From Fluviicola sp. XM-24bin1 (lineage in GTDB: Bacteria; Bacteroidota; Bacteroidia; Flavobacteriales_D; Crocinitomicaceae): a stretch of DNA of 64,000 bases. The position numbers were made by a program, and so were the translations under genes. The notes beneath the pieces were generated by a model. It searched no databases. It was not told the DNA's origin and saw only the letters and a list, made by a program, of their open reading frames with translations. The DNA lies in assembly GCA_003149635.1 (NCBI GenBank), contig QCWI01000004.1:230500-294499 (forward strand), given 5' to 3'. Below, one piece after another: positions 24,803-35,400 of the stretch (the stretch's first letter is position 1; every line of letters starts with the position of its first letter).

Positions 24803-25651
24803 ATGCGATTTCTGAGAAACCTCATTTTCGGCTATAAATCCTACATCAAAGCCATTAAGTTCATTCATGAACATAAGATGTACTGGTTCTTTTTGATTCC
24901 AGCGGTTTTAATGTTAGTGATTTATAAAATCGGGGATTGGATTCAATCTCGTTACATCCCTACCACGGCCGACAACATGAATGAAATCGTTTGGTTTCTG
25001 ATTCAGGTAATGTTAGAATTGACCGTCGCGTTCTTACTCATGAAGTTTGCGAAGTACCTCGTAATTATCATCCTCTCGCCTCTTCTTTCGGAAATCAGTA
25101 TGCGAACCGAGAAGATTCTTACTGGAAATACGTATCCCTTCAACTTCAAACAATTAGTTGCCGACGTTAAGCGCGCCATGCGCATCGTAGTTCGAAATAT
25201 GATGTGGGAATACACCATTTTCGTTGTAATTCTGATCATTACTTATATAATGAGCGGTTCCAAGTTTGGCGAATCTCCGTTGTTCTATCTCACCTATTTG
25301 GTTGGATGTTTCTATTATGGTTTCGGATTTATGGATTACGTCCTAGAGCGAGTTCGAATGGATATGGATCAAAGTATTCATTTTGTTCGTGACCACCGTG
25401 GTGTGGCTGTAGCTCTTGGAAGTATCTATTCCTTATTGATTTTCGTCCCAGTAGACGTAGGAATTCTCTTCAACTGGTCGAATTTCGAATTAGTAACATT
25501 CTTAAAACATTTCGGTTTGTGGGCCTGTGCATCCATAGCACCAATTCTTACAATTGTAGCCACAACGATTGCCATGGACGGTCTTGTAGACTTAAAAACA
25601 AACGTTTACTCACAAAAAATAGATACTTTAGAAGAAGAAGAATCCGAGTAA
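24803..25651 (+). CDS. EI24-domain (CysZ-like) integral membrane protein
   Basis: I use ATG 24803 (282 aa), because the 7 upstream residues would lie inside the promoter element. About six hydrophobic helices; an N-terminal amphipathic stretch (FGYKSYIKAIKFIHEHKMYWF) and the central YLTYLVGCFYYGFGFMDYVLERVRM match the EI24/CysZ family. CysZ conducts sulfate, but distant members are uncharacterised, so substrate is open. It is divergent from purB. Confidence 0.82.
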   Translation: MRFLRNLIFGYKSYIKAIKFIHEHKMYWFFLIPAVLMLVIYKIGDWIQSRYIPTTADNMNEIVWFLIQVMLELTVAFLLMKFAKYLVIIILSPLLSEISMRTEKILTGNTYPFNFKQLVADVKRAMRIVVRNMMWEYTIFVVILIITYIMSGSKFGESPLFYLTYLVGCFYYGFGFMDYVLERVRMDMDQSIHFVRDHRGVAVALGSIYSLLIFVPVDVGILFNWSNFELVTFLKHFGLWACASIAPILTIVATTIAMDGLVDLKTNVYSQKIDTLEEEESE

Positions 25652-25714
25652 AATGGATTTTTTCGTTGTTTTGCACGACTTTTGTTCTACCCACGCAACT
25701 ACAAATTAATTACT

Positions 25715-27097
25715 ATGAACCAATTGTACCGTATCGCGCTAAGTTGCTTGTTTGTATTGGCCGTTAATTTATCCTTTGGATCCGTTGAATTTGGAAGTCC
25801 AACAGATTCTACCAGCAAATTGGTAGATCGTTCTGCTGCCCTCGTAATGATTGAAGACGGTAAAACGAAATGGGGAGAAGGAAAAGTACGTGACGCATTG
25901 ATCAAATTCCGTCAAGCGGCGGTGAAAGATCCTTACACATGGCGAGCTCCATACTGGATTGCAAAGTGTCATTACCGTATGGACAACTACGGATACGCCT
26001 TGAAATATGCCAAAGAAGCCCTAGAAATGGGTAAAGAAGATGTGACAGATGAATTGTATTACGTCCTTGGATTGGCCTACCACAGAAATGGCGAATTGGA
26101 TGAGGCTATCAAGCATTACGAATTGGCGATGGAGAAATTATCCAAGCTACGTGTGAACGAACTTCGTATTCAGCACAATATCGATCAGTGTAAATACGCT
26201 AAGAAGGTGTTGGATGGAGAAGCAAAATTCGAGCGAGTACGCATGAAAGGTGATATCAATTCAGGATACCACGATTACAACATCGTTTTGTCAGGTGAGG
26301 ACACCGTTTTATACTTTGTTTCGCGTCGATCGAATACGACTGGAGGTAATATGAATCCAGATGACCAGTTGTATTTTGAAGATACATACCGTGTTGCTTT
26401 CGATCCTGAATTGCAAATGTGGGACGAAGTTTCCAATGAACTAGGAAAACTAAACAGTGATGGATTCGATTGCCTGAATTGGATTTCAGCGGATGGACAT
26501 TGGGCCGTTGTGACTTTGAACAACACGATGACAGACGTGAAGAAATCGACACGTGTATCTGACATCTGTATCATTAAAAAGAACAACAAAGGAACTTGGA
26601 ACTCCCCAAAAGCTATCGATAACAAATCTATTAACACCTCTTTCTTTGATGGAGCGGCTTCGTTGACAGCTGATGGAAATGTGATGTACTTCGTATCGGA
26701 TAGGAAAGGTGAAAAGAAATCTACGGATATCTACCGCGTAGAACGTAACGGAAAAACTTGGGGTACAGCAGAGCCACTTCCAGATAACATCAATACGATT
26801 GGTCGCGAGACAACGCCTTTCGTTACTCCAGACGGAAAGTACTTGTTCTATAGTTCAGACGGTCAAGCAGAAGGAATGGGCGGAGCGGATATCTACGTTA
26901 CAATGCGCACCGGGCCAAACGAGTGGTCGGATCCTGTGAACTTGGGTCCTGGAATCAATACCGTGAACAACGATACGCACTTCGTATTTGATCCGGTGAA
27001 CATGAAAGGATACATCGCTGGATTGGAAATCACTGGGCAGAAATCAAGTATGGATTTGTACGAGATTGACCTAACGAATTTCGTTTTTCCTCAGTAA
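25715..27097 (+). CDS. Secreted TPR plus PD40 beta-propeller protein
   Basis: ATG 25715 gives a signal peptide (MNQLYRIALSCLFVLAVNLSFG). Residues about 35-165 hold TPR helices (YWIAKCHYRMDNYGYALKYAKEAL, LAYHRNGELDEAIKHYELAM). Residues about 190-455 contain WD40-like PD40 blades (LYFVSRRSNTTGG, VMYFVSDRKGEKKSTDIYRV, YLFYSSDGQAEGMGGADIYV). This resembles the TPR-PD40 part of Bacteroidota OmpA/PorE-type envelope proteins but lacks the OmpA domain. A scaffold role is inferred. Next gene truA starts 12 nt later. Confidence 0.85.
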   Translation: MNQLYRIALSCLFVLAVNLSFGSVEFGSPTDSTSKLVDRSAALVMIEDGKTKWGEGKVRDALIKFRQAAVKDPYTWRAPYWIAKCHYRMDNYGYALKYAKEALEMGKEDVTDELYYVLGLAYHRNGELDEAIKHYELAMEKLSKLRVNELRIQHNIDQCKYAKKVLDGEAKFERVRMKGDINSGYHDYNIVLSGEDTVLYFVSRRSNTTGGNMNPDDQLYFEDTYRVAFDPELQMWDEVSNELGKLNSDGFDCLNWISADGHWAVVTLNNTMTDVKKSTRVSDICIIKKNNKGTWNSPKAIDNKSINTSFFDGAASLTADGNVMYFVSDRKGEKKSTDIYRVERNGKTWGTAEPLPDNINTIGRETTPFVTPDGKYLFYSSDGQAEGMGGADIYVTMRTGPNEWSDPVNLGPGINTVNNDTHFVFDPVNMKGYIAGLEITGQKSSMDLYEIDLTNFVFPQ

Positions 27098-27109
27098 TCT
27101 AAAACAATA

Positions 27110-27883
27110 ATGGAGCCCAGTGCGGACGCCTTACAACGGTATTTTCTCGAATTAAGTTACGACGGCACTGATTATTTTGGTTGGCAAAAACAGCCGAAGG
27201 ACATCTCGGTTCAAGAGGTTATTGAAACCCAGTTGAGCAAATTGCACTCAAACCAAGCTATATCAGTCGTTGGTTGCGGCCGAACAGATACTGGCGTTCA
27301 TGCCCATCATTACATTCTTCATGTTGACATTCCAGCGGTGAAAGATGTGGATCATTTCCGCTTCAAATTGAATCGCATGCTCCCCGATTCGATTGCCATC
27401 CAAAATGTTTATCGCGTTTCGGAAGATTGGCATGCGCGGTTCAGCGCTACAGCACGAACGTACCGCTATTTTGTTCATCAACAGAAAAATCCGTTTGCAT
27501 CCAGAAGCAGCTTGTATTTTCCTCAGGAACTGTATCTCAAAGCTATGAATGAAGCCGCTCAATTGCTTCTTGGGAAGCAAGATTTTACTTCATTGTCCAA
27601 ATTACATACCGACGTTAAAACGAATATCTGCACCATTACCCATGCGAAATGGGAAGCAGACGGAAATCAATTGTACTTTGAAATTTCCGCCGATCGATTT
27701 TTGAGAAACATGGTGCGTGCAACGGTTGGAATGTTACTGGAAGTAGGATTGGGAAAAATACCACCTTCGGAAGTGACCAAGATCCTCGCAGCCAAAGATC
27801 GCGGGGCCGCAGCCACCTCTGTCCCACCACAAGGATTATTTCTTTGGAAAATCGAATACGATGGATTACAAAAAGGTCAATAG
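27110..27883 (+). CDS. truA: tRNA pseudouridine(38-40) synthase
   Basis: Isomerises U38-U40 in the tRNA anticodon arm. YDGTDYFGWQKQP near the start and GCGRTDTGVHAHHY with the catalytic Asp (about 60) are diagnostic; FRFKLNRMLPDSIAI and FLRNMVRATVG follow in order. 257 aa is normal. Its 3' end overlaps the start of the broken methyltransferase by 23 nt. Confidence 0.96.
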   Translation: MEPSADALQRYFLELSYDGTDYFGWQKQPKDISVQEVIETQLSKLHSNQAISVVGCGRTDTGVHAHHYILHVDIPAVKDVDHFRFKLNRMLPDSIAIQNVYRVSEDWHARFSATARTYRYFVHQQKNPFASRSSLYFPQELYLKAMNEAAQLLLGKQDFTSLSKLHTDVKTNICTITHAKWEADGNQLYFEISADRFLRNMVRATVGMLLEVGLGKIPPSEVTKILAAKDRGAAATSVPPQGLFLWKIEYDGLQKGQ

Positions 27884-28415
27884 AGAATCATGGAACAATC
27901 AGGTTCCCATTCATTTTGAAAGCGATTTCTATGATGTACACGCGTTCATTGCAGGGAAGAACAGTTTAAACCCACCTGAATTGGAACTTCTTGGGGATGT
28001 TTCGGGTAAGTCCATTTTGCATTTGCAATGTCATTTTGGGCAAGATTCAATTTCATTGAGTCGCATGGGGGCAAAAGTTACTGGAGTCGATCTTTCTGAT
28101 GCGGGAATTGAACAAGCGAGAAAATTGAATGACGTCTGCGGTACTGACGCCGAATTTATCGTTTCCTCAAGAAAGGTGGTCAATTCATTTTCGCGGAATT
28201 TCATCCGGTGGTTTGGATGTTCGATGATAATCATGATTCAGTTTTTTACCGCTATTTCAAATCGGATCCGATCGTTGAAACATACAGCGGAACATATGCA
28301 CAAAAAGATTCCGATGTCGAACTCAAGCACATTTCTTGGAATCATGGATTGGCAGAAGTGATGACCAGTTTGATGGATCAAGGCTTAACGATTCGACATT
28401 TTAAGGAATATGAAA
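27861..28415 (+). pseudogene. Broken class I SAM-dependent methyltransferase
   Basis: The first frame (27861 to about 28170) encodes an intact N-terminus with motif I SILHLQCHFGQDSISLSRMG and acidic VTGVDLSD. At about 28170 homology jumps to the +1 frame, which reads KKGGQFIFAEFHPVVWMF and continues to HFKEYE at about 28412. Family members have roughly 40 more residues between these points, so I infer an internal deletion of about 120 nt that also shifts the frame. The 3' end is lost where it meets the leftward fragment below. Probably non-functional. Confidence 0.8.
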
Positions 28416-29457
28416 TCTTCTGGTCATGTGCGTTCAAGATCAACATGGCAGGGTCGCCATTCAAAGAACAATTGTCCCCTTGCATCAGTTGCACCACTTG
28501 TACTGGAAGGTTCGAAGTAATCTGACGCGGTTGCGCTTCATCATTTACTTCAATAAATTGTCCTGCATTGAGACTTTGCACAGGGCCTCCATCCACCGAT
28601 ACCTGAGTTCCATTGTCCTTTGCCAAAATGCGATAGGTATAAACGCCCGTCGATTCAAAGTTGGGCATGTAATACTCTGTTCCCCATACAAACGTGGGGA
28701 ATTGCTGATCGAAAAGATGGTCACAGGTGGTGCATGTCGTTGGCACGTTCGCACATTGCGCTCCTACAAACACGGCAAAGGGTCGGCAATCGCCGCTGGT
28801 GAGCGTTCCAGTGACTCGGGTTCCTGTTAAGTCTTGAGTCGTGTTATTCGCTCGGATTTGATAACATTCTCCCTGATCTAAGTTGATGAGATACGGAACT
28901 CCTGCAGGAAATCCTCCTTGTGTTTGAACCGATGGAGTAATCTCAATTTCCGTGTTGTCCTCCGTTGCAACAATGAGCATTTCGGATCGTGTAATATTAG
29001 TGATTCCACGGTAGGCCGAAACGAGATAATCGGTTCCAAGCGATTGGGTCGGAAGGATTTTAGATGCATCGGCACTGAATACCGAGAAGTTGATCGCAAA
29101 CAGACTGATATCGTCATTTAAATATACGTGAATCCCTTTCGTATCAACAACATCGTGCGACAATGTCTCTCCCATCCCCAAGGGAACGATGACCGTCGTT
29201 GTAACATTTGGAACCACTGTGAAGTTGACCGACCAACCGAACAACAGAATTTCAACCGTACCCGAAGTCGCTACCTGCGATGTGATGAAAAGCCGTAATT
29301 CTTCGTTAGACGACCCGGTATTGTTCATGAATCCGAGCCAGAAATCATCACCGACCGTGGCAAGCGTCTGTCCCTTCGCTGGCGCAACCATGCAAAACAG
29401 CAAGGAACACAAAAGGGCACACCTCCGTAACGCTTGTCGAGTCGGTTTCATTTTCAT
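28413..29457 (-). pseudogene. Truncated IgGFc-binding-like surface protein (N-terminal fragment)
   Basis: A signal peptide plus about 320 residues align nearly end to end with residues 20-345 of the intact 1514-aa protein at 32444-36988: VATEDNTEIEITPSV against VATEDGTEVEITPSV, and CRPFAVFVGAQCANVP against CRPFAVFAGAQCTNIP. Similarity stops abruptly after DQKIS. The remaining 10 residues to the stop at 28378 are just antisense methyltransferase sequence. The lost part would have held the adhesin-like repeats and the type IX sorting domain, so export across the outer membrane is unlikely. Confidence 0.85.
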
Positions 29458-29657
29458 AAGTACTTACAATGTAAGTAGAATAAACCATGGATTTTGAAGC
29501 AACATCTTAAGTGTTCGATTTATTGATTCAACCGTTCTTGAGTTGATTTTGCTGTAATTAATTTCTGTTTCCGGAACATTATTCTAGCTAAAACAGTATC
29601 AGACAACTATTTAATATTTATTCTCGTTGAGAGATCAGACTACAAACTATCTAACTC

Positions 29658-32390
29658 ATGCGAAGCGTATTCCTTTTACTTCTTTTGTCTTCATTTTCCC
29701 TTAATGCACAAACCTGGCAAGACGTCGGCGGCGGAACCAATAATAGTAGCCATGGAATGCTCGTTTGGAACGGGCAGCTCGTCAATCTAGGAAGTTATAA
29801 TAATCCATGTAACAGAGTCTCAGTATGGGATGGAACCAATTGGTCTTGCCTAGGTGGAGGCGTTGGAATTGTCGCTAGAGCAGGATGCGTTTGGAACGGA
29901 AACCTAGTCGTAGTCGGGGATTTTTGGAGCAACTTTCAGCCATGCACCGGATGCAATGGTGTTGCCGTATGGGATGGAACCTCATGGACAGCTTTGGATC
30001 AAGGATTCAATAATGATGTTCTTACATGTACAGTTTATAATGGCGATCTTATTATTGGAGGCGATTTTACTCAAGCGAATGGTGTTCCATTGAACAGAGT
30101 GGTTCGATGGAATACAACCACGCAAACATTTGAATCCATGGGAGCGGTGACCGATATGGACAACGATGTTCGATGTATGACTGTTTACGATGGTGAGCTT
30201 TGGGTTGGGGGCGATTTCAATAATGTTGGAGGGAACTCACCAAGTGATGGCGTAGTTAAATGGGACGATGCAAACAGTCAGTGGATCGGAGGAAATTTCG
30301 GAGTGGATCTTGTTGGTGGGGTAAATGAAACGGTACGTGTACTTTACGTCAACCCGAACGACGGTAATCTGTACATGGGCGGAGAATTTCCTGAATTGAT
30401 TGACGGAAATGCAGGCGTTGTAGATTACAACATGTCCGGAATTGCGTTGTACGATGGATCCAGCTGGTATCCGCTGGGAACGGGATTAAATGAATATTGC
30501 CGTGCGATTCACGAATACAATGGAAACCTTATCGTGGGTGGATACTTCACTACGGCGGGTGGCGTTGCTTGTAATAAAATTGCCAAATGGGACGGAACGA
30601 ATTGGAGTCCGATGGGACAAGGATTTGACGGCGTTGGAATCGATGAATACGTAAAATCAGCAACGGTTTGGAACGGAATTTTCTTTGCTGGAGGTGCTTA
30701 CACGCAAGCCGAAGGCGGCCCCATGAACTATATTGCGCAATGGTATGAAGTTCCGTCTGTGCCACCAGTGGCGGGTATTTCGGCCTCTACCTCTTCCGTT
30801 TGTGAAGGGGGATGCATCGATTTTACGGACATCAGTACGAACTCTCCAACTTCTTGGACGTGGTCGTTTCCAGGATCGAGTACCACAAGCAGCACGGATC
30901 AAAACCCAACGAATATTTGCTATGCTTCTTCTGGAACGTACAGCGCAAGCTTGACCGCATGCAATAACAGCGGTTGTAATACAACTAGTTTCAATGTTAC
31001 CATCAATGAAATTCCCACGATTTCGGTGAATAACGTTTCCATTTGTGACGGGGAAAACACCACTTTAACTACTACACCGTCAACGACAGGCGGCGATTAT
31101 AATTGGATCACGACAGGTGAAACAACTCAGTCCATTAACGTAAGTCCAACCACTACTTCGACCTACGATGTTACCTACACACTCAATGGTTGCGCAAGTG
31201 CAACAGAAACGGCAACCGTGACGGTAAATCCAGTGCCATCAGTATCAGTGAACAACACGACCATTTGTGAAGGTGAAAATGCGTCATTGACGTCGACCCC
31301 TTCAACAGGAGGCGGTTCGTACAATTGGATCACCACAGGAGATGTTTCTGCAACCATTTCGGTTAGCCCATATGTAACGACTTCTTACGATGTCGAATAT
31401 ACATTGAACGGCTGTACGAGTACTATTGCCAGCGGGACGGTATCCGTAAATCCTGCATACGCATTGAATGAATCCATAAGTGTTTGTTTGGGAGAAACTG
31501 TGACCTATCCAGATGGTACTAGCGAAACAATTACTGGGGCTACAAGTCATACAAGCTCACTTCAAACTACTTTAGGATGTGACTCCATCATCACGACCAA
31601 CGTTGTTCTTTATCCAGATTACAATCAAACTGTGAATGCGGACATTTGCTCTGGAGAGTCATATACGTTCCCAAATGGAACGACGGTTACGAATATTACT
31701 GCTAACATTTCTCAAACAGACAATCTGACTACGGTTAATGGTTGCGATTCTATCATCATTACAAATATTACAGTTCATGAGGATGTGGCTGAAATAGTAG
31801 ACGCTTTTATTTGTTCAGGAGATTCGTACACTTTTCCTGATGGAACCACAATGACCAATATTACTTCGGATGTTTCTCAGGTGGACAATTTCACCACAGT
31901 ACACGGATGTGATTCTACCATTTCAACCTATGTAACCGTAACTACCGTCGATGTAACGACATCAGAAGCGAATAATGTGATTACTGCGCAACAAACCAAC
32001 GCGACGTACCAATGGATTGATTGCTCCACGAACCAACCAATCAATGGAGAAACGAATCTTTCTTTTGCTCCAAGTGCCAACGGTGATTATGCTGTTATCG
32101 TAACTTACGATGGCTGTTCGGATACTTCTGATTGTGTTACCATCAGTACTGTGTCTTTGGCGCAATTAAATGCAGATTTACTTTCACTATCTCCGGTTCC
32201 TGCATCGGACGAAATTCATATTCATGGAGAAATCGAAGACGGAACGGAATATGAAATTTTGAGTGTTTCCGGTGAGTTAATTTCATCAGGAACCACGGAT
32301 TCAGGTGCGGTAATTTCGATTCAACATTTAGCGCGAGGATCGTACTTCATTCGAATCAAATCTTCTTCGTTGCGATTCACAAAAATCTAG
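29658..32390 (+). CDS. Type IX-secreted multidomain surface protein (sorting type A)
   Basis: A signal peptide (MRSVFLLLLLSSFSLNAQ) is followed by a kelch-like propeller (about 20-360; repeated VWNGxLVVxGDF / YNGDLIIGGDF blades), a PKD domain (about 368-450), two Ig-like modules sharing SVNN-x-x-I-C-x-G-E-N (about 451-597), three roughly 45-residue repeats CSGESYTFPNGTT...NGCDSII (about 600-735), and a C-terminal sorting domain (LSPVPASDEIHIHG ... LARGSYFIRIKSSS). Expected to be exported by the type IX system and anchored to or released from the surface. An adhesive role is inferred from the domains. Confidence 0.88.
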   Translation: MRSVFLLLLLSSFSLNAQTWQDVGGGTNNSSHGMLVWNGQLVNLGSYNNPCNRVSVWDGTNWSCLGGGVGIVARAGCVWNGNLVVVGDFWSNFQPCTGCNGVAVWDGTSWTALDQGFNNDVLTCTVYNGDLIIGGDFTQANGVPLNRVVRWNTTTQTFESMGAVTDMDNDVRCMTVYDGELWVGGDFNNVGGNSPSDGVVKWDDANSQWIGGNFGVDLVGGVNETVRVLYVNPNDGNLYMGGEFPELIDGNAGVVDYNMSGIALYDGSSWYPLGTGLNEYCRAIHEYNGNLIVGGYFTTAGGVACNKIAKWDGTNWSPMGQGFDGVGIDEYVKSATVWNGIFFAGGAYTQAEGGPMNYIAQWYEVPSVPPVAGISASTSSVCEGGCIDFTDISTNSPTSWTWSFPGSSTTSSTDQNPTNICYASSGTYSASLTACNNSGCNTTSFNVTINEIPTISVNNVSICDGENTTLTTTPSTTGGDYNWITTGETTQSINVSPTTTSTYDVTYTLNGCASATETATVTVNPVPSVSVNNTTICEGENASLTSTPSTGGGSYNWITTGDVSATISVSPYVTTSYDVEYTLNGCTSTIASGTVSVNPAYALNESISVCLGETVTYPDGTSETITGATSHTSSLQTTLGCDSIITTNVVLYPDYNQTVNADICSGESYTFPNGTTVTNITANISQTDNLTTVNGCDSIIITNITVHEDVAEIVDAFICSGDSYTFPDGTTMTNITSDVSQVDNFTTVHGCDSTISTYVTVTTVDVTTSEANNVITAQQTNATYQWIDCSTNQPINGETNLSFAPSANGDYAVIVTYDGCSDTSDCVTISTVSLAQLNADLLSLSPVPASDEIHIHGEIEDGTEYEILSVSGELISSGTTDSGAVISIQHLARGSYFIRIKSSSLRFTKI

Positions 32391-32392
32391 CA

Positions 32393-32427
32393 TAAAAAAA
32401 AGGGACTCTTTCGAATCCCTTTATTTT
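32393..32427. terminator. Bidirectional terminator between convergent surface-protein genes
   Basis: AAAGGGACTC-tttc-GAATCCCTTT has one mismatch in the stem and is flanked by A7 on the left and TATTTT on the right, so it can serve both the rightward gene ending at 32390 and the leftward gene ending at 32444. Confidence 0.8.
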
Positions 32428-32443
32428 AAATATTGCGTTTCTG

Positions 32444-35400
32444 CTATTTGATCACATTTATGTGGCCAGTTCTGGTGAAGACATCCGTTCTTTCTTGATC
32501 GTACGCATACTTATACACCGCTTGCCAAACATAGGTTCCATCTTGAATCACACGACCATTGTAAGTTCCGTCCCATTCGAAATCAGTTGTTTGCGCTTCG
32601 AAAATAACTTCTCCCCAACGGTTGAAGATTCGGAATTCAAACTCTTCGAATAGACACTCGTGCTCAATTCGCAATCCGTTGTTGTACTCATCCCCGTTCG
32701 GCGTAAATGTGTTTGGAACGAAGAAAGGACAGTTACAATCGTCTACGTACAAGTACAAAGTATCCGTTACGTCTCCACAACCGTACGCCGTCGCAACGAT
32801 CTCCAAAGTATCGAAGTAGCTAAACGGCTCATCGTGGGTATATAAGTAACTTGTTGATCCATTGTTCCACCATAAGATGGAATCTAAGTTATTGATCAAT
32901 GGCGCCAAGAATACGGATTCATCGTGACAGATATGACGATCGTTACCCAAAGTAAAGTCTACTTGACCTACAATGATTTCAGTTGATGCCTGCACTTCAC
33001 AAACCGCAACTCCAGTCACCGTGTAAACACCTTCACCCAAAACAACTGTAGGGCCTGTCATTCCATTATCCCAAGTAAATGAAGTAGCATTTGGCAATAC
33101 CGCTGTTACCTCAACTTGATTCGTATCACACAAGTAATATAACGGCTGAAGAGTAATTGTTGGAACTTGGTGTACAGTAACATTCATTGTGTCGTATCCA
33201 ATACAACCTGTTGGCCCCGTTACGGCAACCGCAACGACGTTGTTTTGTCCAAATAATTCAGTTGTTGGTGCTACACTTCCTGTTGACCATGCATACGAGT
33301 TGTAAGCCTGTGTTAAGGAGTATGTCACCGTATCGGTAATACAGTAATCTGTTGGGCCCACAATATCAGGGGTTGGCGCTAGGATTTCCGTGACAATGAC
33401 ATCATCATCACTAATACATCCGTAGACATCCGTAACCGTCACTGTATAAGTTCCGCCAGCATCCACATCAATCTGAGCTGTCGTTTGATTTCCTGGAGTC
33501 CACAAGTATGTAGATCCCGTTGGAACCGTTGCGTCAATTTGAACCGTTTCGTGCTCACAGATATCGAAGTCTGGGCCAAGATCAACTACAGTTACTGGAT
33601 GATAATCCACGTTGATCGTATCGGCAATCACACAGCCATTAGAATCTGTAAGCTCTACCCAAACCTGAGAGGTGGTTGAGATGGTATAAGTCGCGCCTGT
33701 CGTATTATCCGACCAAAGAGCCGATCCGTTCTGAGGGATGGTCACCGTCAACAGCAAGTCATCGCCATCACAAAGCGTGGTGTCATTACCCAAATCCAAT
33801 GGAATTGGAGCGAAGTTAGAAATCGTCATCGCATCCGTATCCGAACCACAAGAAGAGGTTGCAGTTACCCAGTACACACCAGCCGTATTCGTGGTAATTG
33901 AAGGAGTAGTTTCCGTTGTAACCCAAACATACGTCGGGTTCGGAACGTTGTTAATTGTTGTATTGATGGTGACTGGCTCTCCTGCACAAACAGTTGTATC
34001 TGGAGTAGTAATCGTTACGTTCGGTGCTTGATTCACAAAGAATCGAATAGAATCCATCAACGAACAGTTCAATGGAGTGGTATAAGTCACATAGTACACT
34101 TGATCTGCCGTCGGGTGGAAAATCGGACTTGTGCTTGTTGGGTTCGTAATATCTGTAAGCGGTGACCACTGAATGTTCGATTTTCCTGTCATATCAACGA
34201 TGATGGAATCGCCCTCACAAATCGTAGTATCTCCAAGAGAACCAACCGTAGTTCCAGAGATGTATGTTACGGTAACCGAATCTGATATCGTACAAACACC
34301 ATTGTCAACTGTCAATGTGTAAGTCAATGTGGTATCGGTTTGAATCGTAGGGTTCAATACCGTCGTACTAGACAGCACTGGCCCTTGGTTCCATTGATAC
34401 GTCGGATTCGCTGAGTTCGTAGTTGCTTGCATCTGGTAGTTCGCCGTAAAACATAACAAAGTATCTGGGCCTGCATCTACAGTGAAATCATCTAATTCAA
34501 CAAAAACAGAATCCGTGTAAGTACATTGTCCCTGAACAATGTCAACTACGTACCAAGTATCGGCAACAGGCCCTGCCATTGTTGTCGTTGCGTTTGGATC
34601 AGCCAAGTCTCCTGAAGGCGTCCAAGTGAAAGTGAATCCTGTATTATCCAACATTTGGAAGGATACGTTATCCAAAGCCCAAACATCTTCCGCAACTCCT
34701 GTAAACGTTGGTTGTACCCAACGGAAACGTGTTGCCGCCGTTTGCGCCCCCACTGGAATTGGAACGGAGAGTACTGTAAAGTTCGGATACGCATTCTCGA
34801 AGAGTGTCGAAATGGTTGTCCATGTACCTCCCGCATTGTTCGAGTATTGTAACAAGACATCTTCACCAAATTCGGCATCGTCACAAGGTGCAGCACCGTT
34901 GGCAATTTTGATACTGAAATCAATGGTACCTCCTTGCGTCGTGTTCATATCGACGGTTTCGGCCACCCTTGGCGCTCCGCCATCGAAAAGAAGTGCGTCT
35001 CCGGTCATGGATCCACAAACGTTTGAATTAGTAAATCCAGCTACGTTGTTCCAAAGGTTCGGATCGTTACCTCCATTGAAATCATCAAAATGGACAATTT
35101 GATAGACATCCAAATTATGTTGCGTAGAGTCGCCAGCACAAATGAATGGATTGGTCGTTGTTAAATCTAGTTCACCAATACTTCCTCCGTTTACTTCGAT
35201 CCAAATACTGTCTCGTGCTGAACTACACGTAGAACCGATTGTATTTACATCTACATAGTACCATCCACTGACAAGTGCGGTTAGCACAGGGCTTTGCTGC
35301 GTTGGATCATCGAAGTAGAACCCTGGCGACCAGAGTATATCATAACTTCCCGTTGGAGCAATGGAAACATCCATTTGGATATCGGTAAACATACATACCG

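Noticed and set aside
28208-28525. A separate 105-aa protein-coding gene
   Set aside because: Its first 65 residues are the second half of the broken methyltransferase, and the rest is antisense to the surface-protein fragment.
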